Below, piece by piece: positions 43,981-55,569 of a DNA stretch of 64,000 bases. Each line of letters begins with the position of its first letter. Position 1 is the stretch's first letter. Source of the DNA: Ipomoea triloba (Eukaryota > Streptophyta > Magnoliopsida > Solanales > Convolvulaceae); contig NC_044920.1 in assembly GCF_003576645.1 (NCBI RefSeq), forward strand, positions 15,211,840 to 15,275,839. The letters are read 5' to 3'. Below the pieces are notes generated by a model, which saw only the letters and a program-made list of their open reading frames with translations, was not told the DNA's origin and did not search any database. Both the position numbers and the translations under genes were made by a program.

Positions 43981-45559
43981 TGATGAAGGTTAGATGTTTT
44001 GGAGGGAATGTGTACTGCGTTTAGTATTTGGGGATTTTGGGTAAACGGTTTTAGCTTGAATCCGGGTAAAGAAGAAGGATTTGGCTTTTATATCGTGTGG
44101 ATTCGGGTTGGATATATGGGTAGGGTTGAGAGCTTGACCCAAGGAAGGATACCGGTTTTCTTTAAAGAAGTAAAAGGTCAGAAATACCCCTAGTAACGGT
44201 CAGCGTATATGAAAAATAAGGGTATTTTTGGTAAATTAACAGAGCGGTTTTAGGTTCAGAATAGTGGGTTAATAAAGAAAAGTAACTATATGATCATGCT
44301 CCCACTAATCAAGATAACTCCCTTAAGTGCGGAAAACCGCCAGTAACCGATGACCACGTGGCTAGCATTAATATCTAAAGTTAGCCGTTTCCTTCATGTA
44401 TTCGTTGAACTTATCGGATTCACCTCTCGAAGGTGAAATGTCTTCCACATGAGTTTAAGGATCTTCCCCCTGAGTGATTGATCCCTAAACCTCCTTATTC
44501 CTCCGTCTTGATCTGGTTAAGGATCTTCCCCCTGAGTGATTAATCCCTAACCCTCCTTATTCCTCCGTTTAGAGATATCAGTTTGTTATCTTTCGAAGTG
44601 ACCTCTCGAACTACCCTTCTTCGAGACATAACGTATATAGACAAACTGATCGGGTGACCTCTCGAACTACCTTTCGAACACAGATTGCGAGAGAGACAAG
44701 TTTGATTCATCTAAAAGATATCACTTGGAACATATCCTTAAGTTCATTTAGTGATTTCCAGATACATTACATATGAATCAATATCCTATTAGATTCCTTA
44801 GAAACTTTTGTTTGGCCTTGGTCAGCCTAATAGGAATTTATCGTTAAAGCAGAAACTAGCCATCTAAAGTCCTATTTGTCTAATAACAGAACTAGGGGTG
44901 GCTATTCCCTTTTCTTGTTCTCCTCTCCGGAGCTGCTTACTGTAGTTGAGAGTGACCATCTTCATCGCTAATCCTTTTAATGTCTTTGGATTAGGTATGA
45001 TCACCCCTTTGGCTGCTGCAGACCTCAGAAAGTCCCATCTGGTCTTCCTCTCCATTTCCCTTGGTTCTCCATTTGGTTGAGGAAGGCCCTTTTCCAGAAT
45101 GTGCAGCAGTAGGAGTCCCTCTTGTGCAGGACTCTTCTCCCGATTCCAGTATCCCATCGTTGTGGATCTCCTCGCATTTGGGGATCCATTCACCTTGGAT
45201 GAGAATAGGATTCTTGCTTGGATTATCAGGAAGCTCCGCAATCTGTTCACCCTTCGTAGATTCTGGATAGTTTTCTCCTTGAAAATCTTTGGACTTGACT
45301 GCCGGTTTCTTTCCTCTATAAAAGAATGGAACACCATCTTTTCCTTTCTTTTTCTCCATGGGAAGTTGATGGTTTGATCTTCTAAAAGAAACCCTCCTTT
45401 TTATAGCCCAATACGGTTATCACTTTTGAGTCACGGGATGTAATATGAATGACCATTCAATGCTTGTGTAACTCCAAAGCTGCCATAAAGTTGATGAAAC
45501 CGCCCCTCACATGCGAAACAGTTCATGGCACTAAATACAAGAAGATAAGATTTGACCAT
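43981..45559 (-). other. Spacer between pol and third ORF, with promoter-like and repeated DNA
   Basis: The spacer contains a near-perfect tandem duplication of about 65 bp (44452-44582, each with GGATCTTCCCCCTGAGTGAT and CTCCTTATTCCTCCGT), whose minus strand carries purine-rich GGGGGAAGATCC tracts. CTCTCGAA words lie at 44423, 44603 and 44663. The degraded small frame is at 44864-45359. Confidence 0.7.
44864..45359 (-). pseudogene. Possible extra small Sirevirus frame between pol and ORF3
   Basis: A frame starting MEKKKGKDGVPFFYRGKKP (45359) runs 122 codons to 44991. An overlapping frame reading to 44864 has the more protein-like end (KTRWDFLRSAAAKG, PNPKTLKGLAMKMVTLNY). Switching frames near 45080 would give about 165 residues. 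I recognise no family. It may be a decayed ORF or chance; codon statistics would be needed. Confidence 0.35.
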
Positions 45560-48500
45560 TCATTCCAATTCTATCATTCCCAATTCTAACCTTAGTTGAG
45601 AGAATCTATTTTCACATAATGCTTTTGTGAAAATATCTGCTAGTTGCTCCTCCGTTGCAACATATTCCAAAGTAATGTCCTTCTTCTCAACATGATCTCG
45701 GATGAAGTGATACTTAATATCAATATGCTTTGTTCTAGAATGTAATACTGGATTGTGGGTGATGGCAATAGCACTTGTATTGTCACACATGATTTTAACC
45801 TCCTTACACTCAACCCCATAATCCAGTAATTGTTGCTTCATCCATAAAACCTGAGCACAGCAACTTCCAGCTGCTACATACTCTGCCTCAGCGGTGCTTG
45901 TAGCTATCGAATGCTGTTTCTTGCTAAACCATGAGACAAGTCTTCTACCTAGAAACTGACATGTCCCTGATGTGCTTTTTCGATCTATCTTACAGCCGGC
46001 AAAGTCCGCATCTGAATAACCCATAAGTTCGAAAGATCCATCTCTCGAATACCAAAGTCCAACACTTTGCGTACCTTTGAGATATCTGAGAATCCTTTTA
46101 GATGCATTTAAGTGACTTTCCTTAGGATTTGCCTGAAACCTAGCACATACACCTACTGCAAAGGATATATCTGGTCTACTAGCAGTTAAATAGAGAAGAG
46201 ATCCGATGATACCTCGATAAGTAGTCTGATCAACCTCTCGACCTTCACTGTCGACATCGATACGTAGAGAGGTTCCCATGGGTACTTTGACTGAGGATTT
46301 CCCTTCTATATTGTATTTTCTGAGCAGATCCTTGGTGTATTTCTCCTGATTGATGAAGATACCTTCCTTAAGCTGTCTCACTTGTAATCCAAGGAAGTAG
46401 TTTAGTTCTCCCATCATGCTCATCTCGAACTTCCCTTTCATCAACCTGGAGAACTTCTCGCACAAGTCTGGATTGGTGCTTCCAAAAATGATATCGTCCA
46501 CATAGATTTGCACCAATAAGATGTGATCCCCGTCCTTAATTCTAAACAATGTTTTGTCCACTAGGCCTTTGGTGAACCCACACTGAAGTAGAAAAGAGGA
46601 TAAGGTATCATACCAAGCTCTCGGAGCTTGTTTTAAGCCGTAAAGTGCCTTCTTTAATTTGTATACTTTGTCAGCTCCCACGTCCTTCAAGAAACCCGGA
46701 GGTTGTTCAACGTACACCTCTTCTTCGAGAAGTCCGTTCAGGAAAGCGCTCTTGACATCCATTTGATATACCTTAAAATCTTTGAAGGCGGCATATGCGA
46801 GAAAGATGCGTATGGCTTCGAGACGTGCCACTGGAGCGAAGGTTTCATCAAAATCTATTCCTTCCTCCTGACAGTAGCCTTTGGCAACAAGTCTGGCCTT
46901 GTTCCTAACAATAACTCCATCCTCATTCATCTTGTTTCTGAAAACCCACTTTGTACCAATGACATTCTGATGATGAGGTCTCGGAACTAGTTCCCAAACA
47001 TCGTTCCGTTCAAACTGATGAAGTTCCTCTTGCATGGCTTGCACCCAATCTGGATCACATAGAGCCTCATCGATCACCTTAGGCTCTATTTGAGATAGAA
47101 AGCAAGCAAACATGCTTTCTCTGTATGCTGATCTGGTTCGAACTCTGTCACGTACATCTCCAATCACTTGATCAGCAGGGTGACTTCTCAGCCATCTTAG
47201 GTCGGGTTGTGGCTCCTCAGTTGATACTTCCGTTGAAGGTTGAGATGTGGGTTGAACATCTATGATCTGGATTGGATCAACTGAGTCAGGTGCTTTCTTC
47301 TTGGTAGACTCTTCATCATCTGATTCTGACTGGAGTTCTGCTACGTCTCGAACTATCGACTGCTTGTCTTCGAGAGGTAAGTTTGATCTCTCGATAGACT
47401 CTGGCTGATCTTCCTCAGCTGCTTCCGTTGTCTTTGATGGTTGATCTGTCGATGCCCTTTCATCAAAGGTAACATGTATGGACTCTTCAACCACCAAACT
47501 CCGCTTGTTGAAGACTCTGAATGCTTTGCTTGTCGATGAGTATCCCAGAAATACTCCATCATCTGCCTTTTCTTCAAAAGTTCTTCGTTGAGCCTTCCCA
47601 TTGTTGTGGATATAGCATTTGCACCCGAATGTGTGGAAGTGGCTTACATTCGGTTTTCTTTCATTCCACAACTCATATGGAGTCTTTCCAACTCCTTTCA
47701 CGATCAAGGACCGATTTTGGGTATAGCACGCTGTGTTGATTGCTTCTGCCCAAAATCCTTGTGATATGTTGGCTTGTGAGAGCATGGTCCTTGCGGCTTC
47801 TTTGAGAGTTCTGTTCCTTCTTTCAGCAACCCCGTTTTGTTGAGGCGTTCGAGCAGCTGATAGTTGATGATGAATTCCGTTCTCGTTGCAGTAGCTCTCG
47901 ATTACTTGATTAACGAACTCTCCACCTTGATCTGACCGGATCTTTAGTATCGAGACTTCCTTTTCAACTTGAACTTGTTTCAAGAGATTTGGTAGGGCAA
48001 TTTTTGTCTCGCTTTTCTTGGTTAAGAACACGGTCCAAGTGAATCTTGTGTAGTCATCCACTACCACAAGAGTGTACTTCTTTCCCTTTATGCTGGGTGG
48101 ATCCACTGGGCCAAATAAGTCCATGTGAAGAAGACTTAATGGTCTAGTGGATGATGTCTCGGCTTTGCTCTTGAAAGAGGATTTGATCTGTTTGCACCGT
48201 TGACATGCCTCACAAATTTTATCCTTTCGAAACGTCACTTTGGGCAGTCCTTCCACTAAGTTCCTCTTAGTAAGCTTGTTGATAGTCTTGAAGTTCAGAT
48301 GAATAAGCTTACTATGCCACTCCCAGCATAAATCTTCCTTGCTCCTTGCTAGCATACATAGGGATGGTTTTGCAGACCTCCAATCCACTATGTACATGTT
48401 TCCTTTCCTTGCTGCTTCCAAGACGACTTCGAGAGATTCCTCGTTCATAATCTGACATTTGCTTTTGGTGAAGACAACCTTGTAGCCTTTGTCACAGAAC

Positions 48501-48733
48501 TGGCTTGTACTAAGGAGATTGAACTTGAGCCCTTCAACGTAGGATACTCCCTTAATAACCAGCTCATTCTTTTGAATTTCACCAACAGCTTTTGTGCGTC
48601 CCTTCTTCTCGTTGTCGCCAAATGTCACCAAGGGACCTTCGATAGGTTGGATGTTCTCTAGCAGTGTTAGATTTCCCGTCATATGTCTCGAACATCCACT
48701 GTCAATGAACCACATGTCCCTAGTGTCCTGCAA
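45560..48733 (-). CDS. Sirevirus-like Pol (protease, integrase, RT, RNase H)
   Basis: The frame is 1057 codons without a stop. The protease active site DSGCSRHM is at residue 11. The pre-integrase zinc finger is at about 137-185 ([17 protein letters not shown]; the GH of the usual LGH is IH). The integrase core is at about 200-360 with the D,D,E set in [18 protein letters not shown] and [12 protein letters not shown] is at about 590-830 ([43 protein letters not shown]). RNase H is at about 900-1050 ([34 protein letters not shown]). The length is normal for copia Pol. There is no ATG at its beginning: the frame opens upstream with TTG and overlaps the gag stop region in a -1 frame. Translation therefore needs a frameshift, splicing, or restoration from a small indel. 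Confidence 0.92.
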   Translation of the reverse strand: MQDTRDMWFIDSGCSRHMTGNLTLLENIQPIEGPLVTFGDNEKKGRTKAVGEIQKNELVIKGVSYVEGLKFNLLSTSQFCDKGYKVVFTKSKCQIMNEESLEVVLEAARKGNMYIVDWRSAKPSLCMLARSKEDLCWEWHSKLIHLNFKTINKLTKRNLVEGLPKVTFRKDKICEACQRCKQIKSSFKSKAETSSTRPLSLLHMDLFGPVDPPSIKGKKYTLVVVDDYTRFTWTVFLTKKSETKIALPNLLKQVQVEKEVSILKIRSDQGGEFVNQVIESYCNENGIHHQLSAARTPQQNGVAERRNRTLKEAARTMLSQANISQGFWAEAINTACYTQNRSLIVKGVGKTPYELWNERKPNVSHFHTFGCKCYIHNNGKAQRRTFEEKADDGVFLGYSSTSKAFRVFNKRSLVVEESIHVTFDERASTDQPSKTTEAAEEDQPESIERSNLPLEDKQSIVRDVAELQSESDDEESTKKKAPDSVDPIQIIDVQPTSQPSTEVSTEEPQPDLRWLRSHPADQVIGDVRDRVRTRSAYRESMFACFLSQIEPKVIDEALCDPDWVQAMQEELHQFERNDVWELVPRPHHQNVIGTKWVFRNKMNEDGVIVRNKARLVAKGYCQEEGIDFDETFAPVARLEAIRIFLAYAAFKDFKVYQMDVKSAFLNGLLEEEVYVEQPPGFLKDVGADKVYKLKKALYGLKQAPRAWYDTLSSFLLQCGFTKGLVDKTLFRIKDGDHILLVQIYVDDIIFGSTNPDLCEKFSRLMKGKFEMSMMGELNYFLGLQVRQLKEGIFINQEKYTKDLLRKYNIEGKSSVKVPMGTSLRIDVDSEGREVDQTTYRGIIGSLLYLTASRPDISFAVGVCARFQANPKESHLNASKRILRYLKGTQSVGLWYSRDGSFELMGYSDADFAGCKIDRKSTSGTCQFLGRRLVSWFSKKQHSIATSTAEAEYVAAGSCCAQVLWMKQQLLDYGVECKEVKIMCDNTSAIAITHNPVLHSRTKHIDIKYHFIRDHVEKKDITLEYVATEEQLADIFTKALCENRFSQLRLELGMIELE

Positions 48734-48738
48734 GGCAA

Positions 48739-50976
48739 TTAAGCAAGTTTAGGTACCCAAACTTTGGGTCCTGGTGGGTTAGTGAGTTTAGGCATCCATT
48801 TATACCTTGTGCCCATTATTTCAGGCCTAGGCGCAATGTAGCCATTGTACGTTTGATAATCATAAGGAATATTAGCAAAAGTTTTAGGCCTCTTTGGTGC
48901 ATAAATCAACTTAGGTAGAGACTTTTCGACCGGCTTATGCACCATGCCTTTCATACGCTGTTTGGTCATGTGAAATTGCTGAAAGTGAGGTTTCTTCCAG
49001 ACATTGTGATTCGATGACCAATTCTCACTAGATGGATAGAGTCTGCCTTTCTCCATCCGTGAGTTCCTAACTATGTGGATCTCAGACCTTCCATATTTGC
49101 CTTGAGGCGCATTATATGGAATGTAGCTCTTTTTGTACTTGGAATGGCCTTGCGAGAGATAGCAAGGTGATCTCTCGATATTGTTTACCCGGCCATTCTT
49201 CGTAGCTTTCCTATACTTTCCATTGCTGGTGTATAGGGACGGTTTATGAATAGCTACTCTGGTCTTTTCTGTTGGTCCTTTATGACCTTTATTTGGTTTG
49301 GGTTGAGATCCTCCATTTCTTGAAGTTCCCAAACCATTGGTCTGTTTATCTCTCGAGAGATGGTCTTGATGGAACCCTAGACCGGTTCTATCACTTGTAG
49401 GTCTGTGATCAACCACCATTTTCTCCATAGCTTTGGAGGAATTAGTGTATGATGCTATGACCTTTCGAAGATTAAGCTCTCTCGTCTCTCGAGCTTTGCA
49501 CTCTTCAGATAGTAGGATTACTTTGGCTTCTAACTCACTTACTTTGAGAGTCAGCTCCAAATTCTCTTTCGAGACGTTCTTAAGCATATCTCTTTCAGCA
49601 GTTAGCTTGCTGTTTTCATCCATCACTCTAGCATGAGTGCTATTGGCGATGTTAAGGTTCCTTCTGAGCGATTCCAACATCTCGAAGGGGTCCTCATCGC
49701 TTTTAAATGAAGAACAACGAGAGGTAGAAGTAGAGCAGCGAGATGTAGGAGTAGAGGTTACCTCGTTGTCAATGGCCATTAGGCATTGATTCTCCTCTTC
49801 CTCGGTGTATAAGCAGATGAGCCCCCTCTCATCCTCTGAGCTGCTGCTGCTTTCGCTGGAGCTCGACGTCTCGGACTCCTCGATTGTCCTCTCGAATTCT
49901 TCAGCAACAAGCGCCTTCCTGCGCTGATACGTCTTTGATGATCCTTTGAAGCCACCTTGTGTTGGCTTCTCCCTGGATTCCTCTATTCTCTTGGAATCCT
50001 TGCCTTCTTGGCCCTGATGCTTGCTTACTAGTGGGTAAGGGCATTCGGCCTTGAAATGTCCCGGTCTTCTACAGTTGTAGCATAGACCCTGATTTTCCTC
50101 CTCCGTCCTTCTGGATGGATATCTCTCATTTTTCCTTCTTGAGGAGGAAGGTGAACTTTTGTTGCTCTCCTGGTTCATCTTCATGTATTTCCTGAACTTT
50201 CTCACAAAGAGAGCAAACTGTTCGTCAGACATAACATTCATAGGATTAGAGTCTGACCTTGAAGATGTGGATGGTTGCTCAGCAACAAGTGCTACGTTTC
50301 GTCGATCCACAATGTCCTCATCTCTTGGGAACATCTCGAACTCGAAGGCTTTGAGATCCCGGAAGAGTTTGTCTGTTGTGGTTTCCTTCAGATCTCGGTG
50401 ATCTCTCATCGTGATCACCTTTACTTCCCACTCCTTAGTGAGGCCACGTAAGACCTTCAGGTTCAGCTCCTTTTGTGGGATCTCCTTTTCAAGGTCACTG
50501 ATCTCGGTTGTGAGCTTCATGAACCGAGACTCCATGCTGTCGATGCTCTCTCCTGGCTTCATCTTGAAGTCTTCGAACTTCTTCATGGCCACGGTGAGCT
50601 TGTTTTCCTTTTCCTGTTCGTCACCTTCACCAATTAACATCAAAGTATCCCATACCTCTTTTGCCGTTTTGCACTTCCTCACTTTTGGGAAGATGGTTTC
50701 GTCTATAGCTCTGAAGAGAATATCCTTGGCAATATTGTCCAGGTTGTTTCTCTTCCTATCATCACTGGTCCATTCTTCCCTAGGTTTTGGGATGTACTTT
50801 GGTGTTTCTTGGGTTTGAACTGCAGCAGTATTAACCATTAGGATCTTGACTGGTCCAGAAGTTATAACCTCGGCCATCTCATCATGGAGGGCTGATAAGT
50901 ACGCAAGCATGCGTGTTTTCCAGTCGTCAAACCTGCTAAGATCAAAGAGAAGATGTCTCGACAACATGCTGTCCAT
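48739..50976 (-). CDS. Sirevirus-like Gag, 745 codons
   Basis: The protein starts [20 protein letters not shown]. The UBN2-type Gag/capsid region covers about 1-220 ([45 protein letters not shown]). A zinc knuckle [14 protein letters not shown] lies at about 297-310, then a Ser/Glu-rich stretch, a coiled coil (about 430-520, [18 protein letters not shown]) and a basic C-terminus ending PKVWVPKLA. The long C-terminal extension after the knuckle is typical of Sirevirus Gag. The stop TAA is at 48739-48741, six bases from the open Pol frame. Gag builds the virus-like particle in the cytoplasm. No damage is visible. Confidence 0.9.
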   Translation of the reverse strand: MDSMLSRHLLFDLSRFDDWKTRMLAYLSALHDEMAEVITSGPVKILMVNTAAVQTQETPKYIPKPREEWTSDDRKRNNLDNIAKDILFRAIDETIFPKVRKCKTAKEVWDTLMLIGEGDEQEKENKLTVAMKKFEDFKMKPGESIDSMESRFMKLTTEISDLEKEIPQKELNLKVLRGLTKEWEVKVITMRDHRDLKETTTDKLFRDLKAFEFEMFPRDEDIVDRRNVALVAEQPSTSSRSDSNPMNVMSDEQFALFVRKFRKYMKMNQESNKSSPSSSRRKNERYPSRRTEEENQGLCYNCRRPGHFKAECPYPLVSKHQGQEGKDSKRIEESREKPTQGGFKGSSKTYQRRKALVAEEFERTIEESETSSSSESSSSSEDERGLICLYTEEEENQCLMAIDNEVTSTPTSRCSTSTSRCSSFKSDEDPFEMLESLRRNLNIANSTHARVMDENSKLTAERDMLKNVSKENLELTLKVSELEAKVILLSEECKARETRELNLRKVIASYTNSSKAMEKMVVDHRPTSDRTGLGFHQDHLSRDKQTNGLGTSRNGGSQPKPNKGHKGPTEKTRVAIHKPSLYTSNGKYRKATKNGRVNNIERSPCYLSQGHSKYKKSYIPYNAPQGKYGRSEIHIVRNSRMEKGRLYPSSENWSSNHNVWKKPHFQQFHMTKQRMKGMVHKPVEKSLPKLIYAPKRPKTFANIPYDYQTYNGYIAPRPEIMGTRYKWMPKLTNPPGPKVWVPKLA

Positions 50977-51075
50977 ATTGAAAAATTATCTCGTGCTTTG
51001 AAAATATTTAAGAAGATTTTTCAAAGAAGGATCTCTAGGCAATATAAACAAAGGTTTATATCGATCAGAGAACTT

Positions 51076-51087
51076 GCTCTGATACCA
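51076..51087 (-). promoter_or_regulatory. Primer-binding site of the Sirevirus-like element
   Basis: The minus strand TGGTATCAGAGC, complementary to initiator tRNA-Met, lies two bases from the 5' LTR end (51090). Confidence 0.9.
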
Positions 51088-51089
51088 AT

Positions 51090-52688
51090 TGTTGGTCCCA
51101 AGGGGATGGGGTACAAGTCTAGAGGGGGGGTGGGGTGAATAGACTTGTATAAGATTTTGCAAATCTTTTCAACCTCTCGTGTGTATTGAACTTAGGATGT
51201 TTAGGTTCGATACCTCACGAGGTGAAGAGTTTTATGCGCAGCGGAAATNNNNNNNNNNNNNNNNNNNNNNNNNNNNNNNNNNNNNNNNNNNNNNNNNNNN
51301 NNNNNNNNNNNNNNNNNNNNNNNNNNNNNNNNNNNNNNNNNNNNNNNNNNNNNNNNNNNNNNNNNNNNNNNNNNNNNNNNCCTCTCCAAGGTCTTTCTCC
51401 CCGCTTCCAGCTACTCCACCTCTCGAGCACTTGACCTTTGATCACCAAGCCCGCGTCAAGCCTCAGGTTTCTTTCACTCGGACAGCTGCCAGGTTACTCC
51501 ACCTCTCTTGCTTAATCCAAAGCAAGGTGTTTTTGGTTGTCACAGTTGAATGTAACAGGCTCCAATCTGACCACAAGCTATCGTTGAATCAACTTCGATG
51601 TAGAGCAGCTTCGGTCACCTTCTGGATGTATAACAGTTTAAGCTTTGTAACTCTCTTGAAACACTAAGATGTGTTTTCTCGCTGTTTTGAATATCAGGAT
51701 GATATTCCAAGTTGAGCACTTGCACTTGAACGTTTTAGACAGACACTTCTTAAGAATTTCGAACCTCTTTTCTTTTTAACTCCTTTTTCTCTCTTTTCCC
51801 CTTTTTTCTTCCCCTTTTTTCTTCTGTGTCTTTACGTCCTTATATATGAGAGTAGAGGAATAATTCCGTTGGAGGGAAAATTATTCCGTTTGAAATTTGT
51901 TTCCCATGCTGATCATGGGTCTTGCGTATTTTCAGCATATTTCATGGAGTGGTGATCTTGTAACTTGAACCTCTTTGTCTTGTAGTGAATATTCCATAGT
52001 TCACTTTTCTTGAGTCCATGCTCTAATTTTGTCTTTTGGTAAAAGTTACTCTTTTTATATTCCCATTATTCCTTGATTGTAGGGAATCAGACCACTTCAG
52101 CATTGGTGCACCTTTTGACCGTTTGTGGTGGAAATCTGACGTGTCATCCATTTCCGCCCATTTTGAAATTTTCACGTTCGGCACCTCTTCATTATTCCAT
52201 CTCCATGATATTCTTCTTCTCCAAACTTTAAGTATGACCGTCATTCAGCTTTGTTGGAGAATTGTTAGTGTATCGAGACCAAGGTTGATATCTTGATCGC
52301 TTGATGTCTCGAACTCAAATATCGAGAGGTCTATCTCTCGAACTCTGTTTATGTCTCGAACTGGATAACTGTATCGAGAGGTCCTACCTCTCGAACTCTG
52401 CTTATGTCTCGAGACTTAGTTGATGTCTCGCAGACCCTTATTCCTCCAGTGTTGTCCCATGTCTTCTTCTGATCTGTCTATATGATTACAATACACGAGA
52501 CTTCTAAGATGTTCAAACAAATTTACCTCAAGCTTAAATATTTTCCGAGTTGAGCTCAAAGTTACTCGGTTGTATTTTCGCTCTTGGTTTACTTGTCGAA
52601 CTTACAGCGTTTTGCCTATGCGTCGAGACTCGGGGATTTCTACTTAACAGTTGGTATCATCAAAACCTATTACATGATGTTCCTAACA
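51090..52688 (-). repeat. Sirevirus-like 5' LTR with 132-N gap
   Basis: Same sequence as 38387-40214 with few substitutions (for example GGTCTTGCG for GGTTTTGCA). The gap at 51249-51380 falls in the tandem-repeat part of the LTR and understates the missing sequence by about 230 bp relative to the 3' LTR. Confidence 0.9.
51249..51380. other. Assembly gap, 132 N
   Basis: Unknown bases inside the 5' LTR, at the place of the tandem repeats. Confidence 0.98.
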
Positions 52689-52693
52689 CATAT

Positions 52694-53961
52694 GCCATAG
52701 TTGAGTGAGATCAACATCAGGCATCGATGAGGATACTGCAATCGAACCTATCACAGTACTACCATGCAACACGTATAAGCTTCCAGAACGAGAAGCTTTC
52801 ATGAGAACAAGAGAGCTTTTTATGACCTTCAGAACTGTACATTCGGATATGTATTTTCACCCTAGAGATTCCAAGGTGCCCAAGGATATCAGGTTCATTT
52901 CAAATCAAGAATATATATACCGAACATTGGTAAGAGTCCCGACAATGTTATCATGAGTTTTAATCTGCACACTTCCAATTCTACTAACCTTGCATTAGGT
53001 ATCATTACCCATCAAGACAACTCCACTACTAACCGGTTCCAAAGAGATGAACCAATCTTTGTGAGGACACATGTGGAATGTATAACCAGAGTCCAGAATC
53101 CACTCAGTTTCGCTCCGTTTGTCACCGGAGCTAACAAATAACATAACATCGCCTTCTGAATCACTTTCAACAACACTAGCTTCAGCGGACTTATTTTCTC
53201 TCTCTTGCATATTCTTCAGTTTGAAGCATTTAGTCACATCATGACCATACTTCTTGCATTACTTACAAGGTTTGTTGGACTTACGTCCTCTGGACTTGGA
53301 TCTAGATTTTTTACTGCTACTCTCTGTTTCATGTGAACGCCCCCTAACAGTCAAGCATTCACCTTTGTCCTCAGACTTAATTTCAAAGTCAAACTTTTAT
53401 TTGGACAATAGGTTTGACTTAACATTGTCAAAAGTTAGGGTATCACTATTATTACCATAGAACATAATTTCTTTGAAATGCTTGTATGATTTAGGGAGAG
53501 AGACAAGCAATAAAACAACACGGTCCTCATCTTCAATTTTGACATCATATTCTAAGTCCAATAAAATGGAATTGAATTCATCCAAGTGAGATTTAATAGA
53601 AGTACATTCCGTCATACGGATTGTGTATAACCGCTTCTTTAGGCTTAGCGTGTTCGCTAGAGATTTGGCCATGTAAAGCGAATCCAGTTCGAACCATAAA
53701 TATGTTGTAGTCTTCTCACCTACTACCTCACGTAGAACCTCTGTAGACAAGCACAATTAAATGATTGAACGTGCCTTATCATCTAAATCTTCACAATCTT
53801 CATCTGCCATTGCAACCGGTTTCTTCTTTTTCTTCCCAACTAGTGCTTTCTTCAAACTGTTCTGGGTGAGAATAGCTTCCATCTGAACCTTTCAGATAGA
53901 AAAGCTAATTTCCCTGTCGAACTTCTCGATATCAAACTTGGTAACAGTCGACATCCTCATA
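52694..53961 (-). pseudogene. Copia-B gag and protease, decayed
   Basis: Gag starts near 53961 (MSTVTKFDIEKF) and has stops in the first 60 codons. The frame at 53756-53397 carries the capsid part (LCLSTEVLREVV, SLANTLSLKKRLYTIRM, MTECTSIKSHLDEFN). At about 53240-53270 the zinc knuckle CK-CKKYGHDVTKC has a TAA between its first two cysteines. The protease follows with EWILDSGYTFHMCPHKDWF (about 53090). The rest of the protease and the pre-integrase lead run to 52694, where the Sirevirus-like element interrupts. It cannot be translated as a whole. Confidence 0.85.
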
Positions 53962-53980
53962 AATAATTCTCAATTAAACC

Positions 53981-53992
53981 GCTCTGATACCA
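53981..53992 (-). promoter_or_regulatory. Copia-B primer-binding site
   Basis: The minus strand TGGTATCAGAGC lies two bases from the LTR end at 53995. Confidence 0.88.
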
Positions 53993-53994
53993 AT

Positions 53995-54403
53995 TGTTAG
54001 GAATATAGCGAAATAATGAGGAAGCGAATAATTGTAAATTGAGAATTATAGAGAATTTAAATAATATAAATAGGAAAAATATGTGAAATGACAAATGAAT
54101 TTATTAAATCGGAAATATAAAATATATATCTAATATCTCAAAAGAAAATTGCAAAGCAATATATATGTGTGTGTGTGTGTGGATACGTGAGAAAGAAAAG
54201 ACAAAGAATGAATTAAGGTTGAATTGCAATGAGATGGATGAGTATTGAATTACGAAGCTAGCTATTTATACAATGAATTAAAAGAGACAAATGCACATGA
54301 AATTCGAGAAAGTTACCGAGTGGAGAAAGTTGCGACAATTGCGTGAAGTACGTGGGTGATGGGTATGCTGCATGGAGAAAAGAATTCAGACCATATTCTA
54401 AGA
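53995..54403 (-). repeat. Copia-B 5' LTR, 409 bp
   Basis: It starts TGTTAGGAATATAGCG and ends TTCTAAGA (the final CA is mutated). It lacks the MITE present in the 3' LTR. A short (GT)n run is at 54168-54181. Confidence 0.85.
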
Positions 54404-55569
54404 CCTATTAACATTTTGACATTTAAGGTGTAATCTACAACTTAAAATGTCCATAATTATATCCAATGTTGCAAAAATCACGCCTAGGCGGCGATTAATC
54501 GGTGCCTAGCCGGCCAAACTGTCTTAGCCCGGCAAAGTTAGCCGGTCAACCCTTTTTTTTCTCATGAATGAAGAAGAAGTGAAGAACTCAGCAGTCTCTC
54601 CTACCCCCATGCGATCGCCTCCGCCACCCCACGAGATCTGCTGTCCGCCGGTCGCCTCCACCTCTACCTTCCCCGGTTGCCTCTGCCAGTCGCTTAGGGA
54701 GTAGATCTGTAGATGGGTAGTAGAAAGATTGAGAAAGGAGTAGATCTGTTGATGGGCAGTAGAAAGATTGAGAAAGGAGTAGATATGTAGATGTGCAGTA
54801 GAAAGATTGAGAAAGGTTGAGAGTTGAGAGATGCGAGAGAGATGTCTAGTAGTAGATTAAAAATGGTATCACTTTTTGGTAAGTGGCAGTAGAGATGTCT
54901 CACAGTAGAGACGCAGTTAAAAATGGTATCACTTTTTAATATCGATATCATAATAAATGAAATAAAAATATCTTTTTTGACAATAAGTCAAAAATGTATA
55001 TATTCCACATCGAATAAGATACAAATGAAAAACAAAATTTCTTTGTGAAAAAAAAAAGAGTGAATTTTTATTTAAAAAAGTTAAATTTTCAAATAAAAAA
55101 ATCATATTAAAATAGATACACTAATTCATTAATTAAACCTATTATTAAATTAAAGTACATTTATATGAACTACGTATACACATATGTATCTGTGTATTTG
55201 TATTTTACATAATAAGGGTAAAACTGGTAAAATAAAAATATAGAGTGCAAACTTGGTAACAAATTATAAATGTACAACACATAAAGCACTAAAGATAAGC
55301 ATTTTTTTTTTTGAAAACAAAAGATAAGCATTTAATGCCACTTATATCACTATTCATTTTTTTTATTTAAGTTAAGAACTAATGTTAAAATAAATTCCAA
55401 AAGAAAAATTTGTAGGATAATAAAATTGGTTACAAAGTTTAAAGGAACAACACAAATAACCAAAAAAAAACAAAAACATTTATTACACTTATACTACAGT
55501 CGGATTAACCTTATTGGCTCTTTGGATCTTTGACTCTGCGGTAAAAAAAAAAAACATATATATAGAAAA
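54404..55569. other. AT-rich intergenic DNA with short repeats
   Basis: 54470-54540 is a dispersed-repeat-like stretch with CGCCTAGGCGG and TAGCCGGCC words. 54541-54700 is GC-richer but has no supported gene. GATTAAAAATGGTATCACTT-type words occur twice (54855, 54914). The rest is AT-rich without a gene. Confidence 0.6.
54701..54817. repeat. 39-bp minisatellite, 3 copies
   Basis: Three in-register 39-bp units, each starting GTAGATCTGTAGATG or a close variant and ending GATTGAGAAAGG(A/T), at 54701, 54740 and 54779. The constant register separates it from the sliding repeats elsewhere. Confidence 0.9.

Larger units (their letters stand above)
38387..52688 (-). mobile_element. Sirevirus-like Ty1/copia element, young, with third ORF
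   Basis: It is 14.3 kb with LTRs 38387-40214 and 51090-52688 (TGTT...AACA) that differ by only a handful of bases over about 1.4 kb, and a perfect TSD CATAT (38382-38386, 52689-52693). In the minus sense: 5' LTR, PBS (51076-51087), gag (50976-48739), pol (48733-45560), a spacer with a degraded small frame, a 1158-codon ORF (43980-40504), PPT (40215-40228), 3' LTR. Length, order and the large ORF after pol are typical of Sireviruses (SIRE/Maximus). gag, pol and ORF3 have no internal stops, so this copy may be recently active. The motif CTCTCGA/TCGAGAG recurs more than 25 times in it. Confidence 0.92.
34892..54403 (-). mobile_element. Copia-B: old Ty1/copia element split by the Sirevirus-like element
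   Basis: LTRs share TGTTAGGAATATAGCG...CATATTCTAACA ends at 34892-35789 (3') and 53995-54403 (5'); both have decayed termini. The imperfect TSD is CTTAT (34887-34891) and CCTAT (54404-54408). The PBS TGGTATCAGAGC (minus, 53981-53992) adjoins the 5' LTR, and a purine tract (CCAAGTGAAGAT, 35790-35801) adjoins the 3' LTR. Coding parts are gag and protease (52694-53961), then integrase, RT and RNase H (35853-38381). The gag start and RT resemble the Tork group (moderate confidence). Stops and frameshifts throughout show age. The Sirevirus-like element sits in its pre-integrase/integrase region. Confidence 0.88.
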
